The notes under the pieces: model-generated
What the model was told of the DNA's origin: nothing
Database searches by the model: none
What the model saw: only the letters and a program-made list of their open reading frames with translations
Shown: one piece after another, positions 22,303 through 32,915 of the stretch
Layout of the letters: each line of letters begins with the position of its first letter
Numbering within the stretch: the first letter of the stretch is position 1
DNA from: Rhinopithecus roxellana
Lineage: Eukaryota > Chordata > Mammalia > Primates > Cercopithecidae
Assembly (NCBI RefSeq): GCF_007565055.1
Contig: NC_044555.1
Location: forward strand, 37,612,235 to 37,676,234
Length of the DNA stretch: 64,000 nucleotides
Direction of reading: 5' to 3'
Made by a program: the position numbers and the translations under genes

Positions 22303-23364
22303 ACAAGAAAGAATCAGTGCAAAAATGCTGCAAACTCAAAAAGCCAGAGTGTCTCTTCTCCTCCAAATGACTGTAACACCTCTCCAGCAAGGGCACAGAA
22401 CTGGGCTGAGGCGGAGAAGGCTGAATTGACAGAAGTAGGCTTCGGAAGGTAGGTAATAATGAATTCTGCTGAGCTAAAGGAGCATGTTCTAACCCAATGC
22501 AAAGAAGCTAAGAATCATGATAAAACACTACAGGAGCTGAAAACCAGACTTGCCAGTTTAGATAAAAGCATAACTGACCTGATGGGGCTGAAAAACACAA
22601 CATGAGAACTTCACAATGCAATCACAAGTATCAATAGCAGAATAGACAGCAGGGAAAAGAAATCTCAGAGCTTGAAGACTACCTTCCTGAAAAAACACAT
22701 GCAGACAAGAATAGAGAAAAAAGGATTGAAAAGAAATTAACAAAACTTCCAAGAAATATGGGATTATTTAAAAAGGTTGAACCTACAACTGATTTGGGCA
22801 CCTGAAAGAGAGGGGAAAATGGAACCAAGTTAGAAAACATACTTCAGGATATCTTCAAGGAGAACTTCCTCAACCTAGCAAGATAGGCCAACATTCAAAT
22901 TCAGGAAATCCTGGGAACCCCAATAAGATAAACTATGAGAAGATCTATGCCAAGACACATAATTGTCAGATCCTTGAAGTTAGAAATGAAAGAAACAAAT
23001 GTTAAGGGCAGTCAGAGAGAAAAGCCATGTCACCTACAAAGGGAAACATATTAGACTAACAGTGGACCTCTCAGTAGAAACCCTACAAGCCAGAAGAGAT
23101 TGAGGGCCAATATTCAACATTCTTAAGAGAATTTCCAACCCAGCATTTCACGTTTGACCAAACTACACTTCATAAGCAAAGGATAAATAAGATCCTTTTC
23201 AGACAAGCAAGTGCTGAGGGAATTCGTCACCACCACGGCTGCCTTGCAAGAGCTCCTGAAGGAAGCATTAAATATGGAAAGGAAAAACCATTACCAGCCA
23301 CTACAAAAACACATTGAAGTACACAGAGCGGTGACACTATGAAGCAACTACATAAACAAGTCTG
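22303..23364 (+). pseudogene. L1PB-like ORF1 remnant
   Basis: The start codon position reads ACA (22303-22305) where L1 has ATG, followed by AGAAAGAATCAGTGCAAAAA. Further landmarks: GAGCATGTTCTAACCCAATG, GGGATTATTTAAAAAGGTTG, GTGGACCTCTCAGTAGAAACCC and the C-terminal GAAGGAAGCATTAAATATGGAAAGG. ORF1p forms trimers through a coiled coil and binds L1 RNA through an RRM and C-terminal domain. This copy is dead because of the lost start, a TGA in 'AACACAACATGAGAACT' and many other changes. Confidence 0.8.
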
Positions 23365-23387
23365 AAAAATAGCCAGCTAGCATCATA

Positions 23388-26300
23388 ATAACAGGATCAA
23401 ATTCACAAGTAAGAATATCATCCTTAAATGTAAATGAGCTAAATGCCCTAATTAAAACTGGATAGAGTCAAAGCCCATTGTCATGCTGTATTCAAGAGAC
23501 TCATCTCACATGCAAAGACACATGTAGGTTCAAAATAAAGGTAAAATAAAAACTTACCAAGCACACGGGAAACAAACAAACAAAAAAAAAAGCAGGGGTT
23601 GCAACCCTCATTTCTGACCAAACAGACTTTAAACCGACAAAGATCAAAAAGACAAAGAAGGGCATTACATAATGGAAAAGGGTTCAATTCATCAAGAAAA
23701 GCTAACTGTCATAAATGTATATAAACCTAATACAAAAGCACCCAGATTTATAAAGCAAGTTCTTAGAGACCCACAAAAAGACGTAGACACCCACACAATA
23801 GTGGGAGACCTTAACAACCCAATGATAATAATAGACAAATCACTGAGACAGAAAATTAACAAAGATATTCAGGACCTGAACTCAGCTCTGGATCAAGTGG
23901 ATCTGATAGACATCTACAGAACTCTCCAACCCAAAACAAAAGAATATATATTATTCTCATTGCCCCATGGCGCTTACTCTAAAATTGATCATATAATCAG
24001 ATATAAAACACTCCTCAGCAAATGCAAAATAACAGAAATGACAACAGTCTCTCAAACCACAGGGCAATCAAATTAGAACTCAAGATTAAAAAAATCACTC
24101 AAAACCACACAACTACACATAAATTGAACAACCTTCTCCTATATGACTCCTGGGTAAATAATGAAATGAAGACAGAAATGAACAAGTTCTTTGAAACCAA
24201 TAAGAACAGAGACAATGTATCAGAATCTCTGGAAAGCAGCTAATGTGTTATTAAAAGGAAAATGTAAAGCACTAAATGCCCACATCAAAAAGTTAGAAAA
24301 ATCTCAAATTGGCAGCCTAACATCACAACTAAAAGAACTATAGAATCAAGGGTAAACAAACACCAAAGCTAGCAGAAGACAAGAAACAACTAAAATCAGA
24401 ATGGCACTGAAAGAGATGGAGACATGAGAAACTCTTCAAAAACATCAGTCAATCCAGTAGCTGTTTTTTTTTTTTTTAAATTTAATAAAATAGAACACTA
24501 GCTAGACTAATAAAAAAAGAGAAGAATAAAATAGACATCATTAGAAATAATAACAGGGATATTACCTTTGACCCCACAGAAATACAACCAACCATCAGAG
24601 AATATTATAAACAACTCTATGCACATAAACTAGAAAGCATAGAAGAAATTTATACATTCCTGGATGCATACACACTTTCACGACTGAACCAGGAATACAT
24701 TGAATCCCAGGATGGACCAATAATGAGTTCTGAAATTGAAGCAACAATAAATAGCCTACCAAGAAAAAAAAAAAAATCCCAGGGCTAAATTGACTTACAG
24801 CTGAATTCTACCAGAGGTACAGAAGAAACTGGTACCATTTGTACTGAAACTATTTCAAAAAATTGAAAATAAGGGACTCCTCCTTAACTCTTCTATGAGG
24901 CCAGCACCATTCTAATACCAAAACCTGGCAGAGAGATACAACAAAAAAAAAGAAAACTTCAGACCAATATCCCTAATGAATATTAATGCAAAAATCCTCA
25001 ATAAAAGGCCGGGCGCGGTGGCTCAAGCCTGTAATCCCAGCACTTTGGGAGGCCGAGACGGGCGGATCACAAGGTCAGGAGATCAAGACCATCCTGGCTA
25101 ACACGGTGAAACCCTGTCTCTACTAAAAACTACAAAAAACTAGCCGGGCGAGGTGGCAGGCGCCTGTAGTCCCAGCTACTCGGGAGGCTGAGGCAGGAGA
25201 ATGGCGTGAGCCCGGGAGGCGGAGCTTGCAGTGAGCTGAGATCCGGCCACTGCACTCCAGCCTGGGCGACAGAGCGAGACTCCGTCACAAAAAAAAAAAA
25301 AAAAAAAAAAAAAAATCCTCAATAAAATACTGGCAAACCCAATCCAGCAGCACATCAAAAAGTTTATCCACCATGATCAAGGTGGCTTCATTCCTGGAAT
25401 GTAAGGTTGGTTCAATGTAGGCAAATAAATAAATGTAATTCATCACATAAACAAAACAAAATACAAAAACCATGTTATTATCTCAATAGATGCAGAGCCT
25501 TCAATAACCACATGATTATATCAATAGATGCAAAGGCTTCAATAATATTCAACATCCCTTCATGTTAAAAACTCTCCATAAACTAGGTATTGAAGGAACA
25601 TACCGCAAAAAAATAAGAGCCATCTATGACAAATCCACACTCAATATCATACTGAATAGGCAAAAGCTGGAAGTATTTCCCTTGAAAACTGACACAAGAC
25701 AAAGATGTCCTCTCTCACAACTCCTATTCAACATAGTATTAGAAGTTCTGGCCAGGGCAATCAGGCAAGAGAAAAATAATTAAATGGTATTCAAATAGGA
25801 AGAGAGAAATTCAAATTATCTTTGTTTGCAGATGAAATGATCCTATATCTAGAAAACCCCATTATCTCAGTCCAAAAGCTAATAAGCAACTTCAGCAAAG
25901 TCTCAGGATACAAAATCAATCTGCAATGATAGCAAGCATTCCTATACTCTGACAACAGGTGAGCAGAGAACCAAATCATGAATGAATTCCCCTTTATAAT
26001 TGCTAGAAAAAAAATAAAACAGGAATACAGCTAACAAGAGAAGTGAAGAATCTCTTCAACAAGAACTACAATTCACTTCTCAAGGGAGTCAGAGAAGATA
26101 CAAACAAATGAAAAAACATTCCATGCTCATGGATAGGAAGAATGAATATCATGAAAATGTCCATACTGTCCAAAGTAATTTATAGAGTCAGTGTTATTCC
26201 CATTAAATTATCATTGATGTTCTTCACAGAATTAGAAAAAAACACTCTTTTAATATTAATATGGAATGTAAAAAGAGCTTGAATAGTCAAAAAAATCCTT

Positions 26301-27538
26301 AGCAAAAATATCAAAGCTGGAGCCCTCATGCTACCTAACTTCAAACTATACTATAACATTACAGTAATAAAAACAGCATGGTACTGTTAAAAAACAGACA
26401 CATGGACAAATGGAACAGAATAAAGATCTCAGGAATAAAACCACACACTTACAACCATCTGATCTTTGAGAAACCTGGCAAAAACAAGCAATAGGAAAGG
26501 CATTCTTTATTTAATAAATGGTGCTTGGAAAACTGGCCAGCCCTATGCAGAAAATTGAATCTAGTCTCCTTTTTTATAGCTTATACAAAAAATAATTCAA
26601 GATGGATTGAAGACTTAAATGTGAAACCCAAAACTATAAAAACCCTGGAAGAACATCTAGGCAATACCATTCAGAACATAAGCATGGGCAAAATTTCATG
26701 ACAAAAACACCAAAAGCAATTGTAACAAAAGCAAAAACTGACAAAGGAGATCTAATTAAAATAAAGAGCTTCTTCACAGCGAAAGAAACTATCATCAGAG
26801 GGAAGAGAGAACCTACAGAATGGGAGGAAATTTTTGCAATCTATCTGTCTAACAAAGGCCTAATATCCAGCATCTACAAAAAATTTCAGCAAATTTACAA
26901 GAAAAAAACAAACAACCCCATTGAAAAGTGGGCAAAGGATATGAACAGACACTTCTCAAAAGAAAATATTCACGCGGCCAACAAACATGAAAAAAGCTCA
27001 ACATCACTGATTATTAGATAAATGTGAATAAAAACCACAATGAGATACCATCTCATGTCAACTAGCATGGTGATCATTAAAAAGTCTGGAAACGACAGAT
27101 GCTGGCAAGGCTGTGGAGAAACAGGAATGTTTTACACTGTTGGTGGGGGTGTAAACTAGTTCAAGTATTGTGGAAAATAGTGTGGTGATTCCTCAAAGAT
27201 TTAGAACCAGAAATATCATATGATCCAGCAATCTCATTACTGGGTATATAACCAACAGATTATAAATCATTCTATTATAAAGAGACATGCATATGTATGT
27301 TTATTGCAGCATTATTTACAGTAGCAAAGTCTTAGAACCAACCCAAATGCCCATCAATGATAGACCAGATATAGAAAATGTGGCACATATATACCATGGA
27401 ATACTATGCAGCCATAAAATGTATGAGTTCATGTCCTTTGCAGGGATGTGGGTGAAGCTGGAAGCCATCATTCTCAGCAAACTAACAGAGGAACAGAAAA
27501 GCAAACACCACATGTTCTCACTTATAAGTGGGAGTTGA
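23388..27538 (+). pseudogene. L1PB-like ORF2 remnant, split by Alu
   Basis: The ORF2 start ATGACAGG has become ATAACAGG (23388). The endonuclease text is readable at 23672-24076, in a 134-codon open stretch with VYKPNTKAPRFIKQVL and DLNSALDQVDLIDIYRTL. The reverse transcriptase follows from 24960 and is broken by the Alu at 25007. The fingers/palm text KLEVFPLKTDTRQRCPLS is at about 25660-25715, followed by the 'GCAGATGAAATGATC' catalytic-box region near 25830. The C-terminal part 26698-27021 and the true stop (27536-27538) are kept. ORF2p would be the endonuclease/reverse transcriptase driving target-primed reverse transcription. This copy is inactive. Confidence 0.85.
25007..25311 (+). mobile_element. 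AluY, Old World monkey AluYR-like, young
   Basis: Complete dimeric Alu with a pure A tail (27 A in a row, including four from the target duplication). AAAATCCTCAATAAAA (24991-25006) is repeated exactly at 25312-25327. The sequence is nearly consensus. GGCTCAAGCCTG, GCCGGGCGAGGTGGCAGG and GAGATCCGGCCACTGCACTC are features I associate with cercopithecid AluYR. It sits in the L1PB-like ORF2, so it is the youngest layer of this stack. Confidence 0.95.
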
Positions 27539-27764
27539 ACAATGAGAACACATGGACACAGGGAGGGGAACATCACACACCAGTGCTTGTCGGGGGATGG
27601 GGGTCTAGGGAAGGGATAGCATTAGGAGAAATACCTAATGTACATAATGGGTTGATGGGTACAGCAAACCACCATGACACGCGTATACCTATGTAAGAAG
27701 CCTGCATGTTCTGCACATGTATCTGAGAACTTAAAGTATATTTAAAAAAAGAGAGAGAGAGAGT

Positions 27765-28116
27765 AGAAGAATGGTAACCAGAGGCTGGGAAGGGATGTGG
27801 GAGGGTAGGGGTGAGGTGGTAATGGTTAGTGGGTATAAAAACAACAGTTAGAAATAATAAATAAGACTTACTATTTGATAGTACAACAGAGTGACTATAG
27901 TCAATAATAACATAATTGCATATTTTAAAATAACTTAAAGACTGTAATTGGATTGTTTGTAACTCAAAGTATAAATGCTTGATGGGATGGATACCCTGTT
28001 CTTCATGCTATACTCATTTCACATTGTATACCTGTATCAAAACGTCTCATGTAACAAATATATATACCTGCTATGTACACACAAAAATAAAAAAAGTTAA
28101 AAAATACATTAAAAAA
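27765..28116 (+). mobile_element. L1MA 3' UTR and tail (resumed)
   Basis: The text ACCAGAGGCTGGGAAGGGAT, GACTATAGTCAATAATAACAT, ACATTGTATACCTGTATCAAA and a terminal A-rich tail is the L1MA/L1PB 3' UTR. It belongs to the outer element, as shown by the shared target duplication at 13418 and 28117. Confidence 0.85.
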
Positions 28117-28529
28117 TAAACTCTCACAGAACAAATCAACGATACAATATATTTTTAACTTGGAAGTTTAGCTGTTCATCAAGGTCTTTTGCTGTTTATG
28201 AATCATCATGTTAGTACTGCATTAGTTTACACATTGTTTTAATATGACTTGGAGCAAGAGGGTGTATAATTGTTTTTACGTTTCTTTCCACTGACTGCAC
28301 AGCATTGTTTCTTCCTGCACCTGAAAAAGTGTTTTCTCCTACCTGACACTTAACGAGGACATTTTCAGGCATTTAGCAGCAAATGCATACAATTTAGAAC
28401 ATATCTTATTTATATGATTAGGATTTAAAATGAAGCAGATTGCCAAATAGTATTAGAACAGCAGACATACAGGGAAAATTGTGTCCTTGTTATTTTGCTG
28501 TCTATTGTGCATTCATCTTGTTTTTATCT

Positions 28530-28556
28530 AGTCTCTCTTTCTCTCTCTCTCTGTTT
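28530..28556. repeat. Short (CT)n tract
   Basis: CTCTCTTTCTCTCTCTCTCTG, a simple repeat. Confidence 0.8.
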
Positions 28557-29649
28557 CACTAAGATAATAGAAATAAATTAAACCAATGAATCAGTTTTGC
28601 CTCTCACAAAGACTGTAATGCTAACTAAACCAAGAAAAAGACTAAAAGGAAATGACTCTTTCTTAGTTTTCCCTTGTAGTTTCAATTATTTAAGGTGTAA
28701 TTTGAAAGCATCATGAAGGTTGAGTTTCAGTAGAGACTTAAAGTACTTTGCAGAAATAAGTCAATTTCTTCTGAGCAACAATAATACATTCACTGGAAAA
28801 ATGGTGAACATTATTTTTTTTTCATTTAGAAAAAGATGTTCCTTCAAGACCTAAATGATTAGGATATCACTCAGCCACAATGAAGGGTTATGTCCTTGAG
28901 TCTTTATACAAGGGCACTTTCTACTTCAACTCACTGCCACTGTTGGAAATAACAGTACAAAACTCTTATCTCATCTTAAATGTTACTTGGATATCAATGA
29001 ATACAGCATATATTTAACTTGATATTTTAATTCCCATCCCCAATTTTAAAGTATACTCTATTTTCCTATTAGTATCTACCTTTATTATTTTTATCTTTAA
29101 GAGGGCAAAACACCTTTAAGAGGGCAAAAAGGTATATAGCAAGATGCCTTACATGTAAATTTTTTTTTTACTAGTGTAGTGTCATACCCCAAAATATCAT
29201 AAGATATGGGGAAATGACTTCCAATATTCCACATATCATAAAGTGAAGAGCAAACTTCCATCCTTTTATTTAGGAATTCATTGTAAATATATTGTCTCCT
29301 GAACTAATTTGTTTCTACCTAACTGCTCCTCTGTTCACCTACCTCAGAGTGTTTTGAAACAGAGAAAGTAAGATTCCTTACTGTTCTTGATATAGATTTG
29401 TCTTCCCTCCTGGAAAGATCTCAGTCAGATGAAAAAAAAGAGATGGGTTTTTAAACTGTCCCAGATTCAAATATGAGCAGTAGTATCCATCTGGTAGGAG
29501 AAAAAAAGAGAATGATTTCAAAATACATGCTGCTTCACCAATTCTGACATGCAAATACTTATTTCTTTCTAAATGTACACAAATGAGGGTAAAGTGTTAG
29601 CATTTCCTCATGTTATTTACTTGTTTTGAAATGTATATATTTGTAAATT

Positions 29650-29777
29650 GTTAATTTGCCCCTTTTCACAGACACTAATTCATCACAGGGACATCATTGA
29701 TAAACTCTATAATATTTTAATGGATAACCATTTGAAGCTTACTATGGACATGGAAGATTTTTAAAGGGGCAAATTTT
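29650..29777. repeat. Inverted repeat pair, unclassified
   Basis: AATTTGCCCCTTT (29653-29665) recurs inverted as AAAGGGGCAAATT (29763-29775), a 13-bp match with about 97 bp between. Beyond the core, GTTAA outside the first arm recurs as TTAAC beyond the second after a 5-6-nt offset. Confidence 0.7.
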
Positions 29778-30309
29778 CTATTAACATTAAGCAAAAATTA
29801 ATTTCTTGCTGTTATAAATTTCAAAAAATACAATTGCATATGCATATGACAGAGCAGTAAGTTTATGTTGATCTTAGTTAATTATGGAGCAGAGATAAGA
29901 GAGATTAATTCTGGTATCTGCTACTGGCTTCCTTTGTGACCATGACCACACATTTCTTGGCTTATTTTTGTAGTTGGGATAATAATAAGTCTAATCTTTC
30001 TCAGAAGGATTTGATTTAAAAGCACAGAATACTTTCACCTCTTAACACTAACTGAATCTAACTGAATATTTCTATTTCTGGAGGGAATAAGGAACTCCAA
30101 GTCATCAGATCTTCAGTGAACAAAATGGAGGTGTCTTTCAATCTTGGGCGCATCAGTTCAAGGATCCTGTTGACCATGAAACATTCATAAATCTCAATAT
30201 TAAAACAGACACTGATAGAAGAGAAAGAGAGCAAACACAGGTAATACAGAGACTGAAAAGATTATTTTGAAGGGAAATGGTGCTAAGGGACTGAGAAAAG
30301 ACAATTAGA

Positions 30310-30428
30310 TTTTCTACTTCTTGAGAGCCAGAAACAATGTCTTATTTAACTTTGTATCTGCAAGGTCTAGTATAGTGCCTGACACTTACTAGCCTTTTAG
30401 TAAATGTTGTTATGTGAAATTGAGAGCA
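30310..30428 (+). repeat. L2/MIR-type 3' end fragment, plus
   Basis: TTCTTGAGAGCCAGAAACAATGTC, TTTGTATCTGCAAGGTCTAGTATAGTGCCTGACACTTACTAG and TTTTAGTAAATGTTG follow the L2 3' end order. Confidence 0.65.
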
Positions 30429-32621
30429 CAAATTAAACTTTTTGAATTTATTGTAGAGGTGGTTAGATTTTGAGGAAAATATTTCAGAAGGCCATTTTCA
30501 TGTTGAAGTATTTGGGAGTTGGCATAGCAGATGTTAGACATTGCACTTGGAAACTAGGCCTTTTTGTAAAATGAAGCAATATGTTGCTAAATTTGTCTAA
30601 TCGAATTTCCTTCCCTTATGAATACATGGCATTAATCGCTGTTAGCTCCTTCACCCTCTGAGTAATATTAAACCAACTGTGACTATATAGTGAAGAGAAA
30701 GCAGGAATTTATGAGAACATTCAAAGTAAATAATACGTTTGAATTTGTCAATAGTATGAATTCCCTATTAGTTAATATAACAACTTCGAGATGTGACCTC
30801 CTCCTTTTCCGATTACACACAGGTCCTCAGATTGAGCATAGCTTAAAAAGCTGCTGATATGAGAACTTTACCTAGAATTGAGGAGAGTGATGAAAGAAAT
30901 AGGGACTAGTTGTGTTTTCTTTCTAGCCCCTTGGAGCAATTTAAGAGTTGCTCTTGTGAATGGCACAATTACACCTATTGAAGGGGAATGATGGATGATG
31001 TAAGAGTTGAGCATCATTCTGGTTGCTATATTTGAGCTTTTGACCATTTCCTCAAAGCCTTAGCAGAGATGATATTCCAGAGAAGAACAGATTATCTCCT
31101 TTTGTGTGATACCACAAAATCTACACTATTATGAACTCTGAGTTCTGTGGTTGACCAACATATCTAGGAGCAGTAAAGTCACAAACAGATAGAAAATCTT
31201 CAAAACAGTAGAGCACTCTTACATTGAGAGTAAAAAGGCTATTCTGAAAATATTAATCATTGTCTCTCTTAGGAAAGATTTTCAAGATTTTCTGTAAACT
31301 CCTTGTGTGTGTTAGAAAAGTCTGAGTTACGCTGTGGTAAAATAAAACAAGCAAACAAATAAAAACACATCAATCCCAGTAGCTTAAGACAAACAAAACT
31401 TGTTCTGTGCTCACACCTGTTCTTTTCTGGGTTCAGTCAACTCCACAAAGAAGTCATCCTCCACGTGTTGGCTTGAACTTCCGGATTCCTTTTAGCAACT
31501 CTGTGTTGAGACATTTTTCCACAATCATTGTAATGGCAAAGAGCAGGTTAAAAAGTCTATCACTAACATATTTTCTTGGCTAAAGCATGTCATATAGCCA
31601 AAATTGTGTTGGTTCATGCACAATTTTTCCTAGATCATTAACCTTTTGTGGCACCATGTATCAGGAGCTTAACTGCAATATATTAGCACAGCCTAATGTG
31701 CCAAATCACAGAAAAATACTGTACTTTACACAATGTCCATTCTTTTTACTATCTTCCTCTAAGCTGGATATAAGCTTATGTTCTGTCTTAGAAGTGCTTA
31801 TTGTATGTCTCTTTCAAATTTTTGTTCATTTTAGTCTTGTTTTCAGTACTATTCCCTCAAGCTATTTTCACATTTTTCTTTCAAGATGAAGTCCTATATA
31901 TAGTGTTGCAGTTCTTTGTTTATGAGCAGTTTAACATACCAATTTATTACCAGTGCTATAATTTTATTAATTTTTTTTTTTGCTTTCCACAGTGTTGAAT
32001 AGGGTTTGAGTAGTCAGCTCAAACCTATTTTTCTCATAGTATCTTTTCTTTCTAGTGAGTAATTTTGCAGGATGTGATGTTTTCCTAGTAATGCATATAT
32101 TACTTATAACAGAAACACTTGTATTGCAGTTAGTGTTGTACCAGTACTATAAAAGTAGTTCTAGCTAGCATGAGGATATAGAGGGGGCTTTGTTCCAGCA
32201 ACCATTTCATCTCAAATTTGAGTAACACTTGCTAGGTTCCTATATAAATCAGACTCCCCAGAGACTTTGAGCAGTGGTAGAGTAGTCTAGAACTTTGTTT
32301 AACAATTAAACATTTCAAAATCTTTTGGCTGCTAATTCTATTGTCTCACTGTGTTATTCTATGTGGCAATGATCTGCCTGCTCCAAAATACTGGGTAATT
32401 AGCTTATTTTTTTAACAAACATCTTTTGTCACATTAAGGTCAGAATGCTTAAAAACTGGGAATTTACATCTTTTGTTAGGCTGTTCACTAGAAAGGTATC
32501 CCAATTTTTACATGAATGTTTACTCCACCGAGCATTGACCACTGAAAAATTAATGCAAACTCTTTTAGCCCCCCATCTCTGATCTGGTCATTATACTTAT
32601 AATTCTACTGGTTAGAGAAAC
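30429..32621. other. Unassigned DNA
   Basis: Mostly unrecognised. 31340-31560 (AATCCCAGTAGCTTAAGACAAACAAAACTTG...) resembles an ancient LTR-type repeat read in reverse ('ATCTCAGTGGCTTAAAACAAC') but is too diverged to name. The open frames 31587-31889 and 31801-31998 are chance-length and lack recognisable domains. Confidence 0.4.
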
Positions 32622-32915
32622 TAGCTGTCATTTTCTCTTCTTTTTCCCCCTTTTTTTTCTTTTTTAGTGATTTTAATAGTTTTGGGGGAGCAGGTGGGTT
32701 GTTTTTTTTACACGGATAAGTTCTTTAGTGGTAATTTCTGAGATTTTGGAGCATCCTTCACCCAAGCGGTGTACAGTGTACCCAATGTTTAGTCTTTTAT
32801 CCTTGCCCCACCTCCATTCCCCCTGAGTTTCTAAAGTCCATTGTATTATTCTTATGCCTTTGCATCCTCATAGCTTAGCTCCCACTTGTAAGTGAGAATA
32901 TAAAATATTTTGTTT

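Larger units (their letters stand above)
20875..27745 (+). mobile_element. Full-length L1 (L1PB/L1PA15-16-like)
   Basis: A full-length plus-strand LINE-1 inserted near the end of the L1MA ORF2. The 5' UTR begins around GGGCTTTAGGGACTC, contains GATGGCCAATTAGAAGCAGCTG, and carries the CpG-derived GCAGCTGCCATCTCTGTGGC blocks. ORF1 and ORF2 follow in order. The 3' UTR (GGGAGGGGAACATCACACACC, TGTTCTGCACATGTATC) ends in an A/GA tail near 27735-27765. About 6.5 kb after removing the nested Alu. Both ORFs lost their start codon. No target duplication was found. Confidence 0.88.
13433..28116 (+). mobile_element. L1MA-type LINE, nested host of THE1, L1PB and Alu
   Basis: The outermost element of a 14.7-kb stack. 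Its 5' UTR opens at GAGAAGGCAGAGAAAGATGG, and its 3' end with an A-rich tail lies at about 27765-28116 (ACCAGAGGCTGGGAAGGGA..., ACATTGTATACCTGTATC). TAAACTCTCAGAGAA (13418-13432) and TAAACTCTCACAGAA (28117-28131) form a 15-bp target duplication with one mismatch. This shows that the outer pieces belong to one insertion. The element's own parts are the 5' UTR (13433 to about 15490), an ORF1 remnant, an ORF2 remnant split by THE1, and the 3' UTR. About 300 bp around the ORF2 C-terminus/3' UTR start is missing at the inner L1 junction. Confidence 0.85.
28132..30305. other. Unassigned, apparently single-copy DNA
   Basis: I recognise no repeat family or exon here. It includes a short CT run (28530-28556) and an inverted repeat at 29650-29777. 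The open-frame content is at background level. Confidence 0.45.

Noticed and set aside
21075..22452. Series of 60-115-codon frames on both strands
   Set aside because: They fall in the 5' UTR of the L1PB-like element, whose GC-richer composition leaves frames open by chance.
23672..24076. 134-codon frame that could look like a nuclease gene
   Set aside because: It is a surviving piece of the L1 ORF2 endonuclease, with the lost start codon upstream and frameshifts on both sides.
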